A stretch of 64,000 nucleotides of DNA, from positions 930,001-994,000 of the forward strand of contig JAQQWL010000009.1 in NCBI GenBank assembly GCA_038363925.1, written 5' to 3'. Source of the stretch: Apiospora phragmitis. Taxonomy: Eukaryota; Ascomycota; Sordariomycetes; Amphisphaeriales; Apiosporaceae. Of this stretch, positions 58,701 through 64,000 are shown piece by piece (positions within the stretch are counted from its first letter, which is position 1; each line of letters begins with the position of its first letter). The position numbers and the translations under genes were made by a program. A model generated the notes under the pieces. That model ran no database searches and was not told where the DNA came from. It saw only the letters and a program-made list of their open reading frames with translations.

Positions 58701-61700
58701 GGGTTTCGTAGTGTGCTATGAAGTACCCTATTACAACATAGGCGGCGTGCTTGTTGATTGCATCGTCAAGGCGGATGTAGGTCCAACCAAACTTAATGAT
58801 GTCCTTCCTAGCATCTTGTAAGATAGCATGATGGTATTTGACGAGCATGGCAGACAGCTGAAGAACCTCCATTCTAGTGTGGTCAATTCCTGGCTGGGCT
58901 AGGTCTTCCTGCGGGTCACCTAGGTTGACCTTCCAGATCTTCGCATTGATGGACTCAATGACCGAGCGGTTCATAAGCTTCTGGGGCTTAGGCTGGTCGA
59001 GCTGGTTCCAGTGACGCATGATGTCCATGGCCACGATGGGGTTCACGATATTTCGGAGTAGGAAGCATTTCGTTCTCTGGCTCGCTTGCTTACCGGAGTA
59101 TATGTCTAAACAACGAAGGATGACCGATTTCCAGTAATCAATCGATTCGTTGCAAATGACATGTTTGTATATGAACTGGAAGAAAGCAGAAGTAGCTCGG
59201 AAATCATCTGAAGTCACGGACTCAACCAAGCCAAACAGAGAATCAAGGTCTTTGGTGTTAAGCGCAAGAGCCTTTGTAAAGATCGCCATCAACTGTTCAG
59301 CTGCTTGGTTGGCCGGTAAGCGCAGGTGGGGAGGGAGATGGTTGCTGCGAAGCTGGCGCTCTAGATCTTTCCCGACAAGGTGTAACCAACTGATGATATC
59401 CTTTCGCCCAAGCCAGCCCTGAGCGTTAGGGAAGTGGCTAAGAGCATCTAGGACATTGACTGTGTTGATGATGGTGACATATTTGGTGTCCTTGTTGGCA
59501 CCAACGATCTCGCCGCAGAATTTGGTGAGAGCATCTACATGAGCGGCGGCGTGATCTCTGAGTACCTGGCTATCCGATGTCGACAAGACCTGAGCAAGGA
59601 AGCGTCCGTATTTGATGTCTTCCAGCTTGCTCGACAGGAAGCTCCAAATATCCTGGGGGTATCGATTGATATATTTGTAAAGAGGAAGTCGGAAAGGACT
59701 GTGCTGCGTTCGTCTCAACTTCTCCTCCAGCTCAAGCACCGTATCGATTAGGCGTTCTTTGAACTGTTCGGCTGCCGGCGGGAGAAGATGGAATATGTTG
59801 AACACGGCAGCAATCACCTTCATTTGACTGTGCTGCTCGAAGAACGTGAAGGAGATTTGCTGTAGCACCGTCAAATCTGCGAGGTTCTTGATGTGGTCGA
59901 GCAGCCGAGCTCCTATCTCCACTTTGAAATAGGTAGTCAGCAGACGCAAGAGCCGGGCAAGATTGTCCAGGCCATGCGTCGTCAATCGCTTCAGGGTCTT
60001 GAAGATTCGCAAGAACAGGTCGAAGGCCTTGTTGAAGCAAGTCTTTGGGTAGCTTATTCGTGTGAGACAACACAGCTCGGAGAGACTCATTAGCCGCTTC
60101 GATGGTGGGCTTCGACTCAGAGTACAGGCATTTGAAAAACACTGATACTATCTTGGTCCTTGTAGGGTTGTTCTGGCCCTTCGAGAAATCATCGAAACTC
60201 ATAGCCTTGCTAAGGATTCTGATACAGGCAACTCGTAGGTTGACGATAGATTCGTGAGTCCGGAACTCCTGCGGCTTGCCCGCTAACGACTCATCGGTGG
60301 CATCAGCCAATGCAAGCGACTCCATAAGCAGCCGATTGAGCGAATCGTCAAAGGGGATGAAGTCATTTTTTAGGCTCATGTAGTAAGCTACTGCATCGAT
60401 ATACCCAATTTGCGTTGCAAAGGGCAACGCACGAAGGGGTTTGGGATAGATGTTGGTCAGGAGACGATCTTTGAGAGGATCCAGAAGCTCCCAAATTTCA
60501 ACTTGAGTGGCTTGCGCGATGAGTTCAAGCGAGCGCCTTGCCGTCGCCCGCACGTGCTTGTTGAGGTGGGATAATTCCTCGTTGAAGAGAACACATATGG
60601 TTGCGAGCCTTGGGGGTTTGACTGGCGGCTGTCCGGGTTGGGGCGTAGGGAACATTGCATCCTCCTTTTTCGCGTTCCGAGTGATCTGCTTGAGGAGGAT
60701 TTCAAGTGTCTCCTGAGCACAGTTTCTGGTTCTCTCCGGAAGGTCCTGCGGCATATCCTTGATAACATATACGAGGGAACGGATAAAGTTGTCTTGTTTG
60801 CCAGCAACCCAGCCAGGCCCAAGCTCGATCTCTGTTAGCAGGTATTTGATGCCAAGACTGCCACCAGTCTTGGTGAACCATTCTTCCTCATAACAAGCAT
60901 GGGAGAAAACATTGGCAAGATGGCCAAAGAATGGCAGACGCCCAACTTGTTGCCCAGGCCCAAAGATGGTCGCTGTGGAATCATACATAGCCCGAATGGC
61001 ACGGAAGGCGGCATCTCGCACCTCGGGCAGATCCGACGCCAAAGACTCGACAATAGCGTCGCATAGGATACGAGTGTCAATAAATAGGGGGCCCTCGCCA
61101 GCTTTGACATTGAAAGGACTGCCGCTTCGCTTCAGGTCTATCAGGCCGCGCCCAACCTCGATGATTGTGAAATGTCGACATAGATTCATCAGGAACACGT
61201 CGGCCTCGTCTCTGAATTCTGGCAAAGACTGGGCAAACATAATTGCCTTAATCAGGCGTTTCATGATCTGGTCTTGCTCGTCTTTCTTGACGACCGATCG
61301 CTCCCGGTCAGAAGAATCGAATACTGACAAGTCGTTGTCACATTTCCGGGCGAGGAAATCCTGTGCCTGCAGTCGAACCAGTCGAGGAAGGTCCTCCGGG
61401 AGATTGTCAAACCCAATGCGAAGCTTTAGCTGGGCCTTGATCAACTGGAGTGCCTGTTTCTTGTAGAATCCATCATACTGTCTTGAAGAAGCACCTTTCG
61501 CTGTTGGCTTGGGTGTCTCCATTAGCTTTCGAATGGCACAGGCAATACCCAATTCAGCGTGGAAAGCCCTATCCCTCTTTGAGCCTATCAATCGGATGTC
61601 GAAACTTGCTGGATCATCGGCATAATTCTGGTAGTTGACTGGGAGAGCTTCGGTCATGAACTTCCGATTTCGACCGCCAAGCTTGCCAAGGATTCTCATG

Positions 61701-64000
61701 GTTGTATGAGCATGGAAATGGCTATAAGGATGTGGTCTTAGATGCTCAAAGAGCGCATTCATTAACTCCTCGATAACCGGTGCCATGATCGGATCAAGAT
61801 ACTCAGCCGTAAGATTATCAACACATAATTCCAGTGTACGCAAGCCTTGGCCAACTAGGTCGTTACCGGCTCTCAGGGCCACGACAAGCGGTCGCATTAA
61901 AAAGCTCAGATGAGGCAGGAGATTACTGAGACGTGCTGGAACAGTGAGACAGAGCTCGACATAAAGATCGCGCTCGGCAGGTTTGCGAGCGGCCATGAGG
62001 AGATTGTTGAGGACATCCAGCAACATTTCCAATAAAGGCAAAATCTGCTTGTAGAGGTGCTCGAATTTACCGCCACCAATACTTCTGAACAGAGACCGTA
62101 GAAGTAAGAAATAGTTCATCGGCTCTTCGGCCTTCGTAGATAACTCGATAGACTTCGTGACAATGTCAACAACGTGGGGAAGGAGAACCTGCTCGTTTTG
62201 GTTGGCGAACAGCGTAACTGCCATGAAAGCCAGCTTAAAGAGACGTAGTAGAATTGAGGACTTCTTCACATCAGCTGAACCAACATCTTCGATCCGTTCC
62301 AAGAGAAACTTGAGCAGCATGCCGCAGAAGCTCGGCGACGTTGCTTCGCTCGCAAGGAAGAACTGGGGTATATGCAATAGGCCCGTATGCTCGAAGATCA
62401 TTTCGTACAGCCTTGGAATCTCCTGTTGGAAAACTTCATGGAACGTAGCAGGGTCGATACAGTGGAACACTGTGGCGAATGTTTCCAGAAGATCTTTCTC
62501 TTCCTTGCTGCTAGAAACCATGTAGAAATTGGCCATGTACTCGACTGGTGATGCGTATTGAGACTCAGCAGCGGGTTTCTCGATTTCGTAGTAGCGGAAC
62601 ACATAAGCCCCTTCTCGGAAGAGCTTTACGATCACTTTGACCTCTTCGGCAGTGAACCCGTACGAGACCTCCTGCCAGTGAGTGGGTATAACTGTGGGAT
62701 CGACAGGCTTTCCAAGATTGCAGGTCTTCAGTTGGTAGAAAGTGTTCTTTAGCCCAGTCATGAGGTTCTTGAATAAGAACTTATTGTCGACAACAGGATC
62801 AGCTCCACGATCGCGAGGGTTTGACGTTTTAATAGGCATCGCGGTGAAAATATCAGTCTCATCCCAATCTGGCTGATGCTCCTTGTCGGCAAGATATGTA
62901 TCAAGCTCTTGGTCAGCGGCCTGCTGAGCATATAATTTGGACAATTTGACCGCGTTGGGATACTGGCGGTTCATTGCCGCAAACTTGTCCCCGATGGCGT
63001 TGAGGACCATGAGTAGATAGTGGCGCGCATCGACTTTGTTCTGCATCTTCGCAATGCATTCTGCCATGTTCAGGAGCAACTTGGCACTCATAGTCTGGAA
63101 GCTTGTACCAGGGAAGTCGTCTTGAGATTCCTGGTGTAAACTTCCACGGTCTTCCTTATCTGCTCGGGGATAGTGCATCTCGAACATGGTGTATCAGGTC
63201 GGCCAACATGCTATATGCCAAAGGTCTCATTGTCTCGTAAACGGTCAAGCCGTCGCCAATCAAGGTTTTCTCTTCTAGCAGCTCATCGATCTTGGACAGG
63301 AATATCTTGCGGAAGTTGAAGTTGATAATGTGGCGGATGGCAACCAGCAATTCCTTGCGCGATGCAGACTTTTCTCGCGGACAATCCTGGAGGAGGCGTA
63401 CCACGATGTCGGGGAGCGTTGGCAGGAAGTCGGTCAGTTGACTAGAATACTGGCGCAACAAGTATGCCAAAAAGCTCATGGTCTTGACCTGGGCCGTAAT
63501 AAATTCACCAAAAGCGGCGCGGTTCTTGATATTAGGGCTAACTCCCGCAAATGTCTGGCCCTTGGCCTTGGCCTCGGCATGCGCCTGCTCCTGGGCTTTC
63601 GCCTGAAGGCACAGGACGGACTTGATCAGAGGAACGAACAATTTGACATTGGCTGGTATTATGCTCCCGGTATGTTTGGAAGACCGATACCACTATGATA
63701 GGGCACTCGGAAAGAACCTTGAATGACTGCATGCCCTTCAGCAGAGGCCGACTCTGCTGTTGCAAGTCCTGGCCCAGATCAGTGACGGAAGCCACTGGAG
63801 AGCCTGGCCGAGGGGGATTGGAAGTTCGTCTGGGTACTGCCGGGCGTCGACGGGGCGCCTGTCGCATTGGATGGAACGGCCGTGCTGTCCAGCTGTTCCC
63901 GCACCACACGCTCCATTTGCTCAAACAGTTCCTGGATCAAAGTGAGGAACGGCTGCACTTTTCCTTGCAACACCTTTGGCTGGTGCCGCATAATATCCGA
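52717..64000 (-). CDS. tra1: Tra1, SAGA/NuA4 subunit (5' partial), frameshifted
   Basis: Tra1 (TRRAP in animals) is the giant activator-binding scaffold of the SAGA and NuA4 histone acetyltransferase complexes. About 3,740 residues lie in the window; roughly the first 130-170 run off the right edge. HEAT-type helical repeats occupy most of it (e.g. [37 protein letters not shown]). The FAT domain includes [20 protein letters not shown] and [23 protein letters not shown]3K-like pseudokinase follows ([18 protein letters not shown]), lacking normal kinase motifs, and a FATC end reads CDALWMPYL. One 51-nt intron is at 53400-53450. Seven single-base shifts break the frame (near 53103, 58593, 59992, 63124, 63166, 63659 and 63812), mostly in C/G runs. 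At each, the conserved sequence resumes at once in the next frame, so error is likelier than decay. Confidence 0.95.
53400..53450 (-). other. In-frame intron of tra1
   Basis: Donor GTTAGTCAA, branch ATGCTAACAT and acceptor AACCAG. At 51 nt with no stop codon it can be translated through, but the encoded insert has no counterpart between ALIEPKG and the conserved [10 protein letters not shown] segment. Confidence 0.85.

Noticed and set aside
52717..64000. tra1 as a genuine pseudogene
   Set aside because: The breaks are one-base changes mainly in C/G runs, with intact conserved sequence on both sides, and the same pattern occurs in many other genes.
1..64000. CRISPR arrays, operons or a biosynthetic gene cluster
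   Set aside because: There are no regularly spaced direct repeats, the gene structure is eukaryotic, and no polyketide, peptide-synthetase or terpene backbone enzymes are present.

Overview
The window looks like core chromosomal DNA of a filamentous ascomycete (Pezizomycotina, most likely a Sordariomycete). The evidence is short spliceosomal introns of about 50-90 nt with GTAAGT-like donors, CTAAC/CTGAC branch sites and CAG/TAG acceptors, a spliced tRNA-Leu(CAA), long pyrimidine-rich leaders, widely spaced single genes and recognisable fungal orthologues. The species is not identified.

Layout. From 1 to 10.7 kb there is a folliculin/Lst7 homologue (minus strand), then about 6.4 kb with no recognisable gene, then a two-domain DUF427 protein (minus). 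From 11.9 to 20.7 kb there is a classical protein tyrosine phosphatase (minus), a degenerate tRNA-like sequence, a five-exon secreted polysaccharide (chitin) deacetylase (minus), tRNA-Leu(CAA) (minus), an acidic protein of unknown function (plus) and a GNAT acetyltransferase (minus). From 23.5 to 30.4 kb there is a Ras-association/PH domain adaptor (plus), a divergent pair made of an NmrA-like protein (minus) and a bZIP factor (plus), and a small single-pass membrane protein (minus). A 311-bp element with perfect 55-bp inverted ends lies at 30.96-31.27 kb. A serine/proline-rich unknown protein follows at 33.4 kb. From 37.7 to 64 kb there is a Neo1-type P4-ATPase (plus), glycogen synthase (plus), an F-box protein (minus) and most of the giant Tra1 subunit of SAGA/NuA4 (minus, running off the right edge).

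The genes do not form an operon or an obvious biosynthetic cluster. They are mostly housekeeping functions: nutrient signalling (Lst7), flippase-type transport (Neo1), glycogen storage, transcription co-activation (Tra1) and cell-wall modification. The NmrA-like/bZIP pair sharing one promoter region is the most suggestive functional pairing.

The most important caveat is sequence quality. Nine of the thirteen called proteins, including ones expected to be important such as Tra1 and Neo1, need about two dozen single-base shifts to read through. Most of these sit in G or C runs. This pattern across unrelated genes points to homopolymer-length errors in the assembly rather than to genuine pseudogenes. 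The coordinates given for such genes are outer spans. No convincingly new system was found.
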